In this document: in pieces, positions 12,130 through 21,093 of the stretch
How the letters are laid out: the number at the start of each line of letters is the position of its first letter
Position numbering within the stretch: position 1 is the first letter of the stretch
NCBI RefSeq assembly: GCF_039523335.1
Contig: NZ_BAAAFC010000001.1
Location: 1,922,001-1,986,000 of the forward strand
From: Marinobacter szutsaonensis
Lineage (GTDB): Bacteria > Pseudomonadota > Gammaproteobacteria > Pseudomonadales > Oleiphilaceae
Direction of reading: 5' to 3'
Length of the DNA stretch: 64,000 bases
Program-made: the position numbers and the translations under genes
The notes under the pieces: generated by a model
The model's database searches: none
The model's input: only the letters and a program-made list of their open reading frames with translations
Told to the model about the DNA's origin: nothing

Positions 12130-13584
12130 GTGAAACACGACTGCCACTACCACCCCGGTGAACCCGCCAAATGGCACTGCGGCGAATGCCAGATCCACTA
12201 CTGCAGCCGCTGCATGCCCGATGCCGATACCCGCCAGCGCAAGGCGCTCTGCCCGCACTGCAGCAAGGCCATGCGCTACCTCGGGGCCGCCACCGAGGCG
12301 GTCCCGTTCTGGAACCGGATCGGTGCCTTCTTCCGCTATCCGTTCCACAGCGACCCGCTGATCGTAATTGCCATCTGCACCCTGGTGCCGGTGATTGCCC
12401 CGGCGAACCTGATCGGCATCCTGATCTGGATTGTGCTCGCCCTGGCCCTGTTCAAGTATACGTATGCGGTGATCAATCACACCGCCGAAGGCCACCTGAA
12501 GCCACCCCCTGTGGCCGTCGCCTTTACCGGAAGCGGCTTTGATATCGTGGTTCTGCAACTGCTGGTCTTTGTCGTAATGGGCGGCCTGGTGGGCGCCGCC
12601 GCCATGCTGGGCGGGCCGATCCTCGGCATGCTGGCCATCGCCTTCGTGGTGCTGGCCCTGCCCGCCAGCATCATGGTCCTGGCCATGGAACGTTCGGTGG
12701 GAGCGGCAGTGAACCCCATGAACCTGGCGTTGCTGATTTCCCGCATCGGGACACCCTATTTCCTGCTTTACGGCTATCTGATCCTGCTCACCCTGGCTTC
12801 CGGCGCCGCCCAGGATTTCGCCCTGAACCACTTCCCTCTGTGGTTCTCCCAGCCCCTGGCCGGCTTCCTGAACAGTACCTTCACCCTGATCCTGTTCCAC
12901 ATGCTCGGCTACCTGCTGTTCCAGTACCAGGAAGAGCTGGGTTTTGCCGCCGACGTCCAGGACGGCGAGACCCTCGCCCAGGCCCAGAGCCGGGACAGGA
13001 CCGCCCGGTTTGATGCCGATATCGACATGAACCTCAAGGACGGCCATTACGACCGGGTACAGTCCATGCTGAAAGAAGCTCTGAAACGGAACCCGGACAA
13101 TGCCCTGAGAGTCGCCCAGCTATACAAGCTGCTGATGGCGCGCCGGGATGTCCCGGAGCTGCAACGTTACCACGCCCGAATCCTCAACTGGCTGGCGAAC
13201 AGCAACGACGGCGAGGGTATTGCCGGACTGGTCACCCTGCTGCAGGAGGCCGAGCCCACTTTCCGGCTCGAGGATCCGGAACTGAATGTGCGCTGCGCCA
13301 GCGCCATGTATCACCGGGGCCGTTTCAAACCCGCTCTGCGACTGCTCCAGGATTTCCACAAACGTTTCCCGGACAGCGACCAGCTGGCCCCGGCGTACCT
13401 GCTGGTGGCGCAGATTCTGGCCAATGGGCTCAACCAGTGGGAGAAAGCCACTGCCTTCCTGACGTTTATCCAGAAGAAGTGCCCGAATCATCCGCTGCAT
13501 GGGCAGATCGGGACGTATCTGGCGCAGGCGGAGAAGCGTGAGCCGCTGAAGGGCCCGAAAGCGAGTTTTGCTGTTGCGGAATGA
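12130..13584 (+). CDS. Zinc-finger (B-box-like) membrane protein with TPR-like tail
   Basis: 484-residue protein I do not recognise by name. The first about 45 residues are cysteine/histidine rich (CHYHPGEPAKWHCGEC, YCSRCM, CPHC), as in B-box-type zinc-binding modules of bacterial membrane proteins. Residues about 70-285 contain several hydrophobic helices, and residues from about 300 on form helical repeats resembling TPR or Sel1 units (for example NPDNALRVAQLYKLLMARRD). Start is GTG. Convergent with the rhomboid gene, which has a similar membrane-plus-helical-tail design; two palindromic repeats separate them. Function unknown; a membrane scaffold is possible. Confidence 0.82.
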   Translation: MKHDCHYHPGEPAKWHCGECQIHYCSRCMPDADTRQRKALCPHCSKAMRYLGAATEAVPFWNRIGAFFRYPFHSDPLIVIAICTLVPVIAPANLIGILIWIVLALALFKYTYAVINHTAEGHLKPPPVAVAFTGSGFDIVVLQLLVFVVMGGLVGAAAMLGGPILGMLAIAFVVLALPASIMVLAMERSVGAAVNPMNLALLISRIGTPYFLLYGYLILLTLASGAAQDFALNHFPLWFSQPLAGFLNSTFTLILFHMLGYLLFQYQEELGFAADVQDGETLAQAQSRDRTARFDADIDMNLKDGHYDRVQSMLKEALKRNPDNALRVAQLYKLLMARRDVPELQRYHARILNWLANSNDGEGIAGLVTLLQEAEPTFRLEDPELNVRCASAMYHRGRFKPALRLLQDFHKRFPDSDQLAPAYLLVAQILANGLNQWEKATAFLTFIQKKCPNHPLHGQIGTYLAQAEKREPLKGPKASFAVAE

Positions 13585-13601
13585 GGTGTGAAGGTGAAGT
13601 T

Positions 13602-13631
13602 GGGGTCAGATGAAGGCTTTCATCTGACCCC
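13602..13631. repeat. Palindromic repeat, copy 4
   Basis: 30-base near-perfect palindrome: left arm GGGGTCAGATGAA, right arm TTCATCTGACCCC. It lies 17 bases after a stop codon, between two convergent genes. Confidence 0.88.
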
Positions 13632-13667
13632 GGTTTGGAGGCGAACTGGCGAGGTTGGTCTGACGCA

Positions 13668-13697
13668 GGGGTCTGAAGAACACTTTCTTCTGACCCC
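13668..13697. repeat. Palindromic repeat, copy 5 (GAAGAA variant)
   Basis: 30-base inverted repeat of the second arm type, GGGGTCTGAAGAA and TTCTTCTGACCCC. It is paired with copy 4 in the same convergent gap. Confidence 0.85.
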
Positions 13698-13720
13698 GTT
13701 TTCACCGCCGGCCAGCCCGC

Positions 13721-15163
13721 TCAACCCAGTAACTGCCGATAATGCCGTGCCTTGGGCTCCATCTGACGCTTCTCGAACTCACTCACCAGCAGACGACAGG
13801 CCTCTGAAGTCAGCAATTCATCGCCGGCGGCCCGCAGCCGCTCGAAAGCCTTTTCCGCGGCCTTGAAATTCTGCTGCTTCAGGCTGGTAAACAACACCCG
13901 GTTGTGGTCCTCGGCGGCCAACGGCTGGTGGTGCTCGCCCTTGCCGAGATATTCCTCCCACACTTCAACCATCTGCTCCGGCTGCCGCCGGCTTAGGGCA
14001 TCTTCCATCAGCTCACGGGTGCGGTCCCGGTACTCGGGCAGGTCCGGCCTCAGTTTGGCCAGCTGGTACAGGTGCTCCAACAGGATCGGCCGGTCCGGGT
14101 AGTGCTGGCGCAGGGCCTCAAACTGCCGGCGGGCCAGGTCGAATTCCATCCGGCCGAGGCTTGCCATGGCCTGGGCATAGCTGGTGGTAAAGCGGGCGTC
14201 CTGTTCACTTTCCTCCGGCTCGAAGAACTCCTCCCGCACATGGAGCCAGCTGCGCCCAAACAGCCAGACCAGGCCAGCCCCGGCTACCAGACCGCCGGCG
14301 TGAGCCATGTAGGCGATTCCGGTGGCGCCGGCGAACCAGTAGTCGTAGATCTCCTTGCCCAGCCAGACCGGCAGCATGGCCAGCGCTGGTGCCCGGAAAT
14401 AGTTGAAGTACACCCCGAGGAAAAAGAAAAACCGGATCTTCTGCAAACCGTAGATGGCGACGTACATACCCATCAGCCCCGAAATCGATCCCGACGCCCC
14501 CACCAGCGGAAGCGGGCTGCCCGCGGAAAAGGCCGTGAACACCAGGCCGGATATGGCACCGCACAGCAGATAGGCCATCAGGAACCGCCCGGGACCGAGT
14601 GCCTTCTCCACTGTGAAGCCGAGCAGGAACAGGAACAGCAGGTTGCCGATGATATGACCCCAGCCACCATGGAGGAACTGGTAGGTAATCAGGGTGTAGG
14701 GTTTGAGATCGGCCGGCACCAGGCCCAGCTGCTGGGCACTGAGCTGGCTGATGAATTCCTGTTCAATCGCAGTCCGGTGTTCGAGCCAGTATTCCCGCTC
14801 CGCCGGTGCCCAGTGGATATCGCGGTTCTCCAGCAGGTAGTGGTAGAACTCGCGGTCCATCATAAGACTGATGGCAATCCAGAACTCTGCGTTCTCCTCC
14901 CGCAGCTGCTGGAACTCCTGCAAGTCGTAGACCCGCTCTTCCTCGCCGCGGAACTGGATCTGCCGTTGCAGGTAATCCTCGTAGACGGGCGCTTCCAGCT
15001 CCTGGAGGTCCTGGGAGAGATACTGCTCAACCGCCTGCTCGATCTTGCGGCTGTCTCCGCCCTGGTAGAACAGGAAAACCAGCAGGCAGGCGAACATCAG
15101 CCCCAGGGTGACCAGGGGTGGGCGTTTCCAGTTAACGGCATTCTCGGCGGGGATAATCAGCAT
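13721..15163 (-). CDS. Rhomboid family intramembrane serine protease with C-terminal extension
   Basis: Membrane-embedded serine protease, 480 residues. The catalytic serine lies in GASGSISGLMG and the histidine in MAHAGGLVAG; the LHGGWGHIIGNLLFLFLLG block with the family's HxxxN pattern is also present. Before the core there is a long polar insert (about residues 35-155) after the first helix. After about residue 300 come about 180 residues of soluble helical repeats ending in a conserved-looking LLVSEFEKRQMEPKARHYR. This is much longer than GlpG (about 276). ATG start; divergent from the OmpA-like gene across a 317-base gap. Substrates unknown. Confidence 0.93.
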   Translation of the reverse strand: MLIIPAENAVNWKRPPLVTLGLMFACLLVFLFYQGGDSRKIEQAVEQYLSQDLQELEAPVYEDYLQRQIQFRGEEERVYDLQEFQQLREENAEFWIAISLMMDREFYHYLLENRDIHWAPAEREYWLEHRTAIEQEFISQLSAQQLGLVPADLKPYTLITYQFLHGGWGHIIGNLLFLFLLGFTVEKALGPGRFLMAYLLCGAISGLVFTAFSAGSPLPLVGASGSISGLMGMYVAIYGLQKIRFFFFLGVYFNYFRAPALAMLPVWLGKEIYDYWFAGATGIAYMAHAGGLVAGAGLVWLFGRSWLHVREEFFEPEESEQDARFTTSYAQAMASLGRMEFDLARRQFEALRQHYPDRPILLEHLYQLAKLRPDLPEYRDRTRELMEDALSRRQPEQMVEVWEEYLGKGEHHQPLAAEDHNRVLFTSLKQQNFKAAEKAFERLRAAGDELLTSEACRLLVSEFEKRQMEPKARHYRQLLG

Positions 15164-15480
15164 CGGCGGTCACAATTCATCATATTCTGTCCCTGAAAAC
15201 CTGCTTTTTTACCACAGCCCTGCCCGTATTTCCCGGTGTAATAGGTCCTGAGGCGACGGTTACAGCGGCTTAACCCGAGAAATGTGGACAGGCCCACAGA
15301 TAGCGGGGCCGGTGCGAGACACTGTCATACCGGAGTCATATTAATGACATTAAATCGTTGGCAGCCTGACGACGCACTCGCGTCCTATCGACCTTTCGCC
15401 AATTGCCGTTATTCCTGCCACCACCAATAGTGGACGGGAATAACAAGAAAAACCGGATATTGGAAGCAAGGATACTGCAC
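15164..15480. other. Intergenic region, divergent promoters expected
   Basis: A 317-base gap between the divergent rhomboid and OmpA-like genes. It must hold both promoters. The only clear structure I see is the inverted repeat at 15408-15444; no small gene with a convincing ribosome-binding site was found. Confidence 0.6.
15408..15444. promoter_or_regulatory. Nested inverted repeat upstream of OmpA-like gene
   Basis: Outer arms GTTATTCC and GGAATAAC enclose inner arms CCAC and GTGG. It lies 36 bases before the ATG at 15481 and could be a repressor site or a 5' leader hairpin. Confidence 0.4.
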
Positions 15481-15921
15481 ATGACCGTACTCGTTTTGGA
15501 CAACCCGGAACTGCTGGCCAAAGCGGCGCTGGCATCAGGTTTTACGGCGGCGATGACCACCCCTGCGGGACAAAGACCTCATCGACTGAAATTTCATTTC
15601 GGTTTCAACAAACATGCCCTCGATTGCGATGATCTGACGATCATCCGCCAGCATGCCGCCTATCTCCGGCAATATCCGGGGTTGAAAGTGCGGATCCACG
15701 GCCATGCCGACAACTTTGGCACCGAGGATTACAACCAATTCCTGTCCAGGTTGCGGGCCAGCACCATCGCCCGAATCCTGATCCGGGAAGGCGTGGGCGA
15801 GAACCAGATCCAGCTGGCGCACTGGGGATCAACCCGGCCGCTGGCCACGCTTGAAGATCATGCCGCCAACCGGCGGGTGGAACTGGAATACCTGACCCAG
15901 GAAATGGCCCAGGCCCTGTAG
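15481..15921 (+). CDS. OmpA C-terminal-like domain protein, no signal peptide
   Basis: 146-residue protein consisting almost only of an OmpA-like peptidoglycan-binding fold: FHFGFNKHALDCDDLTIIRQHAAYLRQYPGLKVRIHGHADNFGTEDYNQ, then LSRLRASTIARILIREGV and ANRRVELEY. The usual diaminopimelate-binding Asp and Arg positions of the domain (NxxLSxxRA and RRVE patterns) are present. The ATG at 15481, preceded by a GGAAGCAAGGAT purine stretch, is chosen over an in-frame ATG at 15403 that would add unrelated sequence across the inverted repeat. No signal peptide, lipobox or membrane helix is seen, which is odd for a periplasmic domain. It is two kilobases from the sortase genes but too short for PdsO. 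Confidence 0.82.
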   Translation: MTVLVLDNPELLAKAALASGFTAAMTTPAGQRPHRLKFHFGFNKHALDCDDLTIIRQHAAYLRQYPGLKVRIHGHADNFGTEDYNQFLSRLRASTIARILIREGVGENQIQLAHWGSTRPLATLEDHAANRRVELEYLTQEMAQAL

Positions 15922-15941
15922 TTCAGAAAGGCCAGGTCACA

Positions 15942-15978
15942 ACAAAAACGGGGGCCATAGGCCCCCGCTTGTTTTGTG
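15942..15978. terminator. Bidirectional terminator
   Basis: Stem CGGGGGCC / GGCCCCCG with loop ATA, flanked by A-rich and T-rich sequence on both sides. It suits both the OmpA-like gene and the convergent MAPEG gene. Confidence 0.7.
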
Positions 15979-15983
15979 ACGGT

Positions 15984-16388
15984 TCAACCGCCGTAGACCT
16001 GCCACACATTCCAGAATAACAGCAGCGATGCCACCAGGATCGCCAACCAGGTCAGGATGATGCCGATCATCCGGGCCGGATGAGGCCCGCCACGACCATT
16101 GATCATGCCCCAGGCATGCAGGATACGCCCCACCACCAGGGCCATGCCGGTCCAGTACACGAAACCACTGGGCACACCGTTGAGCTCCGCAAGCCCCAGC
16201 ATCAGTAACCCCAGGGGCGCATATTCCACCAGGTTGGCATGGGCGCGAACCGCCGCTTCGAAATCCCGGTCATCGGTGACGCCCAGACCCTTGCGGTACT
16301 TGAGCCGGAACCTTACCACCTGGGCCGAAAGCACCAGCAGGAGCAAACCGATTACAGCGGCGTAGACTCCGGTTACCGGGACGATCAT
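15984..16388 (-). CDS. MAPEG family membrane protein
   Basis: 134-residue protein with four predicted membrane helices that fits the MAPEG family (membrane-associated eicosanoid and glutathione metabolism proteins; bacterial members often have glutathione transferase-like activity or none shown). Family features include VVRFRLKYRKGLG, the AHANLVEYAPLGLLMLGLAELNG block after helix 1, and GRILHAWGMINGRG in the third helix region. It directly follows the GlsB/YeaQ-type gene on the same strand with a two-base gap and ends at a bidirectional terminator, so the pair is probably one transcript. Confidence 0.88.
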   Translation of the reverse strand: MIVPVTGVYAAVIGLLLLVLSAQVVRFRLKYRKGLGVTDDRDFEAAVRAHANLVEYAPLGLLMLGLAELNGVPSGFVYWTGMALVVGRILHAWGMINGRGGPHPARMIGIILTWLAILVASLLLFWNVWQVYGG

Positions 16389-16390
16389 GT

Positions 16391-16633
16391 TTAACCCTTC
16401 TTGATCTTGTTAACGATGGCCAATAGCAGAACAGCCCCGACGGTGGCCGTTACCAGCCGGCCGACAGCACCGTGGGCCGACAACTGCAGAAGCCCGAACA
16501 GAAAACCACCAATGAACGAGCCGACGATACCGATACCAATGTTGGCCAGTACACCAAAGCCGCGCCCCTTCATGATCAGCCCGGCCAGCCAGCCGGCCAC
16601 ACCACCAATAATCAGAAAATAAATCAGGTTCAT
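16391..16633 (-). CDS. GlsB/YeaQ/YmgE family stress-response membrane protein
   Basis: 80-residue glycine-rich protein with two to three membrane helices, typical of the transglycosylase-associated (GlsB/YeaQ/YmgE) family. It starts IYFLIIGGVAGWLAGLIMKG, continues GFGVLANIGIGIVGSFIGGFLF, and ends in a basic IVNKIKKG. Members are often induced by stress or stationary phase, but no biochemical role is established. It begins a two-gene unit with the MAPEG gene. Confidence 0.88.
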   Translation of the reverse strand: MNLIYFLIIGGVAGWLAGLIMKGRGFGVLANIGIGIVGSFIGGFLFGLLQLSAHGAVGRLVTATVGAVLLLAIVNKIKKG

Positions 16634-16706
16634 CTCTCGCCTCTCCCTGAGGATGCTTCAAGAAACGGTCAGTCCACGCAAAGACTGCCCTGTTTCCTGC
16701 GGTGCT

Positions 16707-17432
16707 TCAAGCACTTCCGACACTGGAAGCGGGCGTGATGGAGGCAATGGCCTCGGCCATCCGGGACCGGCAGCGTTCGATCAGCTCGGGCACATCCTCG
16801 GGTCTGAGATCAGCGGTTTCGATCGGGGGAAGGATTCGGATAGCCACCGGCTCACGACGTCCCAGCAGGCCACAGGTTTTGTCGGCGTATTCACTGGCGC
16901 AGACCATGGTGATCGGGGCGCCGGAAGCAACAGCGGCATGGAAGGCACCCTTCTTGAAGCTGCCCAGCCCCTTGCCATGGCTGCGGGTACCCTCGGGGAA
17001 CACCCACAGGCTTTTCCGGTCGTGAGCGATGGTTTCGCCGACCAGTTGCATGGCCGCGACGGCTTTCTTTGAGCGGGAGCGGTTCAGGATGACGTTGCCC
17101 CCCAGCCAGAATACCTGACCGAAAAACGGCAACCAGACCAGAGAAGATTTTCCAACCGTGACCGTCCGTGGAGGCAGCAGATCCCCCATCACAAACAGGT
17201 CATCGTTGTGCTGGTGATTGGCGATCACCACGGTGGGCCGGTCCTGCGGCATGTTCTCCCGGCCTTCGATAGGGCGCTCCATACCCAGGATCCAGCGTCC
17301 GAAACGGGCGACCACCCATCCCAGCATACGGTTGTTATCCGGATTAAACGGGCGGGCAAGGTACAGAACCAGTGCCAACAGACTGATTACCGGCACGCTC
17401 AGCCACGCCAACAGCTTTCTAAAAACACCCAT
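16707..17432 (-). CDS. 1-acyl-sn-glycerol-3-phosphate acyltransferase (PlsC-like)
   Basis: Inner-membrane acyltransferase, 241 residues, that probably converts lysophosphatidic acid to phosphatidic acid. An N-terminal hydrophobic helix (ISLLALVLYLARPF) precedes the catalytic HX4D motif in ANHQHNDDLF. The acceptor-binding FPEGTRSHGKG motif and the third block GAPITMVCASEY are intact. Length matches PlsC (about 245). It is a single gene between the GlsB-like pair and the sortase system. Other PlsC-type acyltransferases such as ornithine-lipid OlsA have the same motifs. Confidence 0.9.
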   Translation of the reverse strand: MGVFRKLLAWLSVPVISLLALVLYLARPFNPDNNRMLGWVVARFGRWILGMERPIEGRENMPQDRPTVVIANHQHNDDLFVMGDLLPPRTVTVGKSSLVWLPFFGQVFWLGGNVILNRSRSKKAVAAMQLVGETIAHDRKSLWVFPEGTRSHGKGLGSFKKGAFHAAVASGAPITMVCASEYADKTCGLLGRREPVAIRILPPIETADLRPEDVPELIERCRSRMAEAIASITPASSVGSA

Positions 17433-17483
17433 CAGGTACAGCTACTCTGTTGCATAAAACTGGCGCACAAGTGTACGCCAAGG

Positions 17484-18086
17484 TCATAGCCCAGCAACAG
17501 TATCAATTTGTTCCAGCCAGTTACCCGGTGCCGGATTCCGGCGCCGTGCCGTCACCACGTAACGTAGCGGCCCGCCGGCATCCAGACTCTCGAACGGGTA
17601 ACAGGTCACCAGCAACAGCGTGTCCGGGGAGAGGCGCTGGGTGTCAATCTGCTCCCGGCGACTGTCCACCACCCGGGATGCCTCGACCTGGTAGTCCTGC
17701 CACTGGCCATCCTGGCCCTGCAGACGAATCCCGCTTCCGGGCGCCAGTTCGTTGAGCTGGCGGAAGTGGGTATCCCGGTGGCCGGCAATGATGACCGGGC
17801 CCTCGCCGGGCAAGCCGCCAACCACCCGGCCCGGACCGAAGGCCAGGCTCTCACCGTGGGTACCCTCCAGCACAATCATGGACCGGTCCAGTTCCGGTAG
17901 CGCCATCCTCGCCACCGGCCAGGTGTCTGCCCAGGGCCAGGGCCGGGCTTCGGTCTGTCGGGCCTGGCTCTCCGCCCACGCCAGCGCCAGCAACTCCTGG
18001 GCGACCACCGCCTTGATGGGCATCCAAAGTCCGAACACCAGCAAAGTGGCGGAAGAACTGAGCAGCAGTAAAAGGATCCGGTTCAC
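17484..18086 (-). CDS. Class GN sortase (Gram-negative dedicated sortase)
   Basis: Cysteine transpeptidase, 200 residues, with one N-terminal membrane anchor. The catalytic cysteine is in LLVTCYPF, the histidine in IIAGHRDTHF and the arginine in RYVVTARR, and the lid region carries VGGLPGEGPV. These are hallmarks of the marine proteobacterial sortase subfamily that serves a single target. The GTG start overlaps the stop of the target gene (GTGA), so the two are translationally coupled. It should cleave the C-terminal signal of that target in the periplasmic leaflet; what the target is attached to in Gram-negatives is not known. Confidence 0.95.
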   Translation of the reverse strand: MNRILLLLLSSSATLLVFGLWMPIKAVVAQELLALAWAESQARQTEARPWPWADTWPVARMALPELDRSMIVLEGTHGESLAFGPGRVVGGLPGEGPVIIAGHRDTHFRQLNELAPGSGIRLQGQDGQWQDYQVEASRVVDSRREQIDTQRLSPDTLLLVTCYPFESLDAGGPLRYVVTARRRNPAPGNWLEQIDTVAGL

Positions 18087-20203
18087 AGCCCTACCCTCCC
18101 GCGCAGGAGCACGATCGCTGCGCTGAACATCATGCCCACAAGCCCCAGGGCAATGAGTAGCGGTGAAATGGTGGCGGTCTGGGGATATCGCAGCATTCCG
18201 GATGAGGTCCCGGCCGGCAACAGGGTAGGCACGCTGTCAGCGAGCAACGGATCATTACCCGAGCGCACCGGTGTGCTGTCCACCGCCACGAAACTGGTAA
18301 ACGGCGACATCAGGCTGTGGGCCATCGCCAGCCGGACAATCCGCTCCTCGTCCGGCTGTTCGCCCTGAATCCTGGCCCGATCCAACAGGCTGTCAATCTT
18401 CGCTCGGGCCCAGCGCCGGTGCAGCCCGGTGCCGTCGGCAGACTGCCGGAGGTCCAGTGTCCGCTCCCAGCGTTTGCCATCCGGTGCCAGGCCGGTAACC
18501 GACAGCTGCCCTTCCGGCGGCACACCGCGAACGACCTGGATCAGCGGTTCACCGTGGAACAGGTCGCCCGGGCGTTCCGGGAAGGCTTCGGCATCGGCCA
18601 CGGGCCATTGTGCCCGGAGCCCCGTCAGCACCGGTGCCTCCATGGCCGAAAACAGCGTCTCCAGCGGGCCACCGAGATCCGCCGGATTGCTGACAGCGGT
18701 ATAGGTACCCCGCCCCCAACGGGCAGCCTCCCGCATGAAGTGCATATTGGGGGCCGAACCAATGCCGACGGTGAACAGACGCTGGTTACCCAACTGCTCG
18801 CGAACCTGCCGGAACAGCCCCGCCTCGTTGCCCACAGCGCCATCGGTGATAAAGACCACCTGCCGGACCCGTGCGGCATCATCGGTGTCATCACTTCCGG
18901 CCCCGCCGAGTGCCAGCGACAGGGCAGACGCCATTTCCGTGCCACCCTCGGCCTGTAACCGGCTGACATAACGGCGAGCCCGGGCCAGGTTGTTGCCATC
19001 GGCCGGCACCGGCGCCATGAACAGGGCGTGGGGTTGTGAATTGAACTGGATGACATTGAACCGGTCGTCGGCGGAGAGAGTGTCCAGGCCCCGCCCGAGC
19101 GCCTGCCTGGCCTGGCGGATGGATTCGCCGGCCATGGAACCGGAGGTGTCGATCACGAACACGAGGTCCCGGGGCAGGACCCTATCCTGCGTAACTCCCG
19201 GTACCACCATGGTCATCAGGTAATCCTCACCACCGAATTGCTCATGGAAAACCGCGGCCACCGGCTCCCTGCCACGAACCGGGCGCCAGTGGAGCACGAA
19301 GTCCCGGTTCATAAGCACTGTTCCTTCCGAAGGCGAAACATGGACCTCCTGCCCATCGGTCCGGGTTTCCAGTTCGTGGCCGGGGCTGGTGACGTCTGCC
19401 AGTTCCAGTCCCGCATTGAGAGACACGCTGATGCTGGCGCGGTGGCTGTCGGCGGCAACGTCCCCCGGTCGCACCGTGAACGGACTGATGGCATCGGCAT
19501 TCGGCACTTCCCGGGTGGCAATGGCCCAGCCCTCGCTCCAGCCAGTGGCTTCGCCCGTCGGCAGCATCGGCCCGGGCATGTATCGGGGTGTCAGGGTGGT
19601 GGGCAGTCGCAACGAGAACTGACCGTCCCGGTAATCCACCGGCTGCTGATAGCGCAGTTCGATGGTGATATCTTCTCCGGGCGGGATATTGGCCACCCGG
19701 GACGTGAACAGGTTCGGGCGTTGCTGCTCCACCGTCGCGGCCTGCCGGCCACTGTCCCGGGCCTCGGCATACTCCTGGCGGGCCTGCGCTTTCGGCCGCA
19801 CTTCGCCGGAAATCGTGCGCTCACCCACCGTCATGGTCAGGGCATAGACGCTGGCTTTCTCCGGCAACGGGAACACGAAGACGCCTTCGCGCCAGTCGTC
19901 ACTGGTGTTGCGGAAACGCCGGGTGAGTCTGGTGTCGGCAATCAGTCCGCTGACCGTCACATCAAAGTCACTGCCAAGCACCAACGCGGGTTCCTGCCAG
20001 TCACCCCGGTTGTCGGTGAAGTGCAGCAGTCCGGGCTGGAGTTCATCGGCCACATTCGCCTCGGCGTACAGAGGCTGAACGAACAGGAGCAACAGGAACG
20101 CCAGCCAGAGGGTAATGCCCTCCATGAACCGGCGTAGCCGGGCCCGGCTTTCGGGTTTTGCCGGCACTGAAAGTCTGAGCAGGGTCGTCGATAGCATCAT
20201 CAC
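18083..20203 (-). CDS. Marine proteobacterial sortase target protein (VIT + vWA)
   Basis: 706-residue secreted protein, the single substrate of the neighbouring sortase. It has an N-terminal hydrophobic segment (ITLWLAFLLLLFVQPLYAEA), a vault/inter-alpha-trypsin (VIT) domain at about 60-190 and a von Willebrand A domain with MIDAS motif DTSGSMAG near residue 350. At the C-terminus there is a sorting signal (YPQTAT), a hydrophobic helix and a short basic tail ending RGRVGL. The signal differs from the classical LPxT by tyrosine for leucine. The ATG used gives a long N-region; a methionine 26 residues later is an alternative. Divergent from the regulator genes. Confidence 0.95.
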   Translation of the reverse strand: MMMLSTTLLRLSVPAKPESRARLRRFMEGITLWLAFLLLLFVQPLYAEANVADELQPGLLHFTDNRGDWQEPALVLGSDFDVTVSGLIADTRLTRRFRNTSDDWREGVFVFPLPEKASVYALTMTVGERTISGEVRPKAQARQEYAEARDSGRQAATVEQQRPNLFTSRVANIPPGEDITIELRYQQPVDYRDGQFSLRLPTTLTPRYMPGPMLPTGEATGWSEGWAIATREVPNADAISPFTVRPGDVAADSHRASISVSLNAGLELADVTSPGHELETRTDGQEVHVSPSEGTVLMNRDFVLHWRPVRGREPVAAVFHEQFGGEDYLMTMVVPGVTQDRVLPRDLVFVIDTSGSMAGESIRQARQALGRGLDTLSADDRFNVIQFNSQPHALFMAPVPADGNNLARARRYVSRLQAEGGTEMASALSLALGGAGSDDTDDAARVRQVVFITDGAVGNEAGLFRQVREQLGNQRLFTVGIGSAPNMHFMREAARWGRGTYTAVSNPADLGGPLETLFSAMEAPVLTGLRAQWPVADAEAFPERPGDLFHGEPLIQVVRGVPPEGQLSVTGLAPDGKRWERTLDLRQSADGTGLHRRWARAKIDSLLDRARIQGEQPDEERIVRLAMAHSLMSPFTSFVAVDSTPVRSGNDPLLADSVPTLLPAGTSSGMLRYPQTATISPLLIALGLVGMMFSAAIVLLRGRVGL

Positions 20204-20382
20204 AAGGTCCTTTCCCGATCAATTCCGTGGATGACCGCTATTTCACCAACCCGAAAGGTGCAGGCCGTGGCAGAGTGCGACAATACGGCGACGAATAATG
20301 ATCAATTATGGCAACAGGCCCCTGGACCTTGTCCTGACCGGTTGCCATGGTTAAATAGGGACTCCATGCAGACAACCGGTCG

Positions 20383-21090
20383 ATGACCATGAAGAAACAC
20401 CTTGTGCTGATCGAAGACGAACCCGCGATCCGGGACAATTACCGGGCCGCCTTCGAGCGCCGTGGCTACCGGGTCTCGGCCTACGGGGACCGGGCTTCGG
20501 GCTACCAGGCGCTGCAGCAGGAGTTGCCGGACCTTGCCATCATCGATGTCGGGCTCGGTGATGAGCCGGAAGGGGGATTCCTGCTGTGCCAGGATCTGAG
20601 GCAGCTGTCGATGACCCTGCCGATCATCTTCCTGACCGCCCGGGACAGCGACATCGACACGGTTCACGGCCTGCGGCTGGGCGCCGATGACTATGTCACC
20701 AAGGACATGAGCATCGATCATCTGCTGGCCCGGATCACCGCGTTGCTGCGCCGGGCCGATGCCTGGGCCGAGGCGCTGCAGAAACCGGACGAGCTGCTCC
20801 GGCGGGGCCGGCTCACCCTGAACGTGGACCGCATGACCGTGGCCTGGAACGACCAGCCCATTGACCTGACCGTCACCGAATTCTGGATGTTGCACTCGCT
20901 GGTCCGCCACCCCGGCCACGTCCGCAGCCGGGATCAGCTGATGGAAGCCGCCAGCACCGTGCTCGACGACAACACCGTGACCTCCCACATCAAGCGCATC
21001 CGCCGCAAATTCCAGCAGCTGGACGACCAGTTCGATGGCATCCAGACCGCCTACGGCATGGGTTACCGCTGGAACGCCCGTGAGGTCTGA
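20383..21090 (+). CDS. pdsR: Dedicated sortase system response regulator
   Basis: OmpR/PhoB-type response regulator of 235 residues. The receiver domain (about 5-120) has the acidic pair EDE, the phospho-acceptor Asp in LAIIDVGLG, the Thr in IIFLTARDS and the Lys in DDYVTKDMS. The C-terminal winged helix (about 140-232) has the RDQLMEAAS and TVTSHIKRIRRKF segments. It is followed three bases later by its histidine kinase. Position opposite the sortase target and the family pattern match the proteobacterial dedicated sortase regulator pair described for marine species; it probably controls the target/sortase operon from the 179-base divergent gap. Confidence 0.9.
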   Translation: MTMKKHLVLIEDEPAIRDNYRAAFERRGYRVSAYGDRASGYQALQQELPDLAIIDVGLGDEPEGGFLLCQDLRQLSMTLPIIFLTARDSDIDTVHGLRLGADDYVTKDMSIDHLLARITALLRRADAWAEALQKPDELLRRGRLTLNVDRMTVAWNDQPIDLTVTEFWMLHSLVRHPGHVRSRDQLMEAASTVLDDNTVTSHIKRIRRKFQQLDDQFDGIQTAYGMGYRWNAREV

Positions 21091-21093
21091 CCC

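Noticed and set aside
15481..15921. OmpA-like protein as PdsO of the sortase system
   Set aside because: It is too short, has no signal peptide and is separated from the sortase genes by other transcription units.
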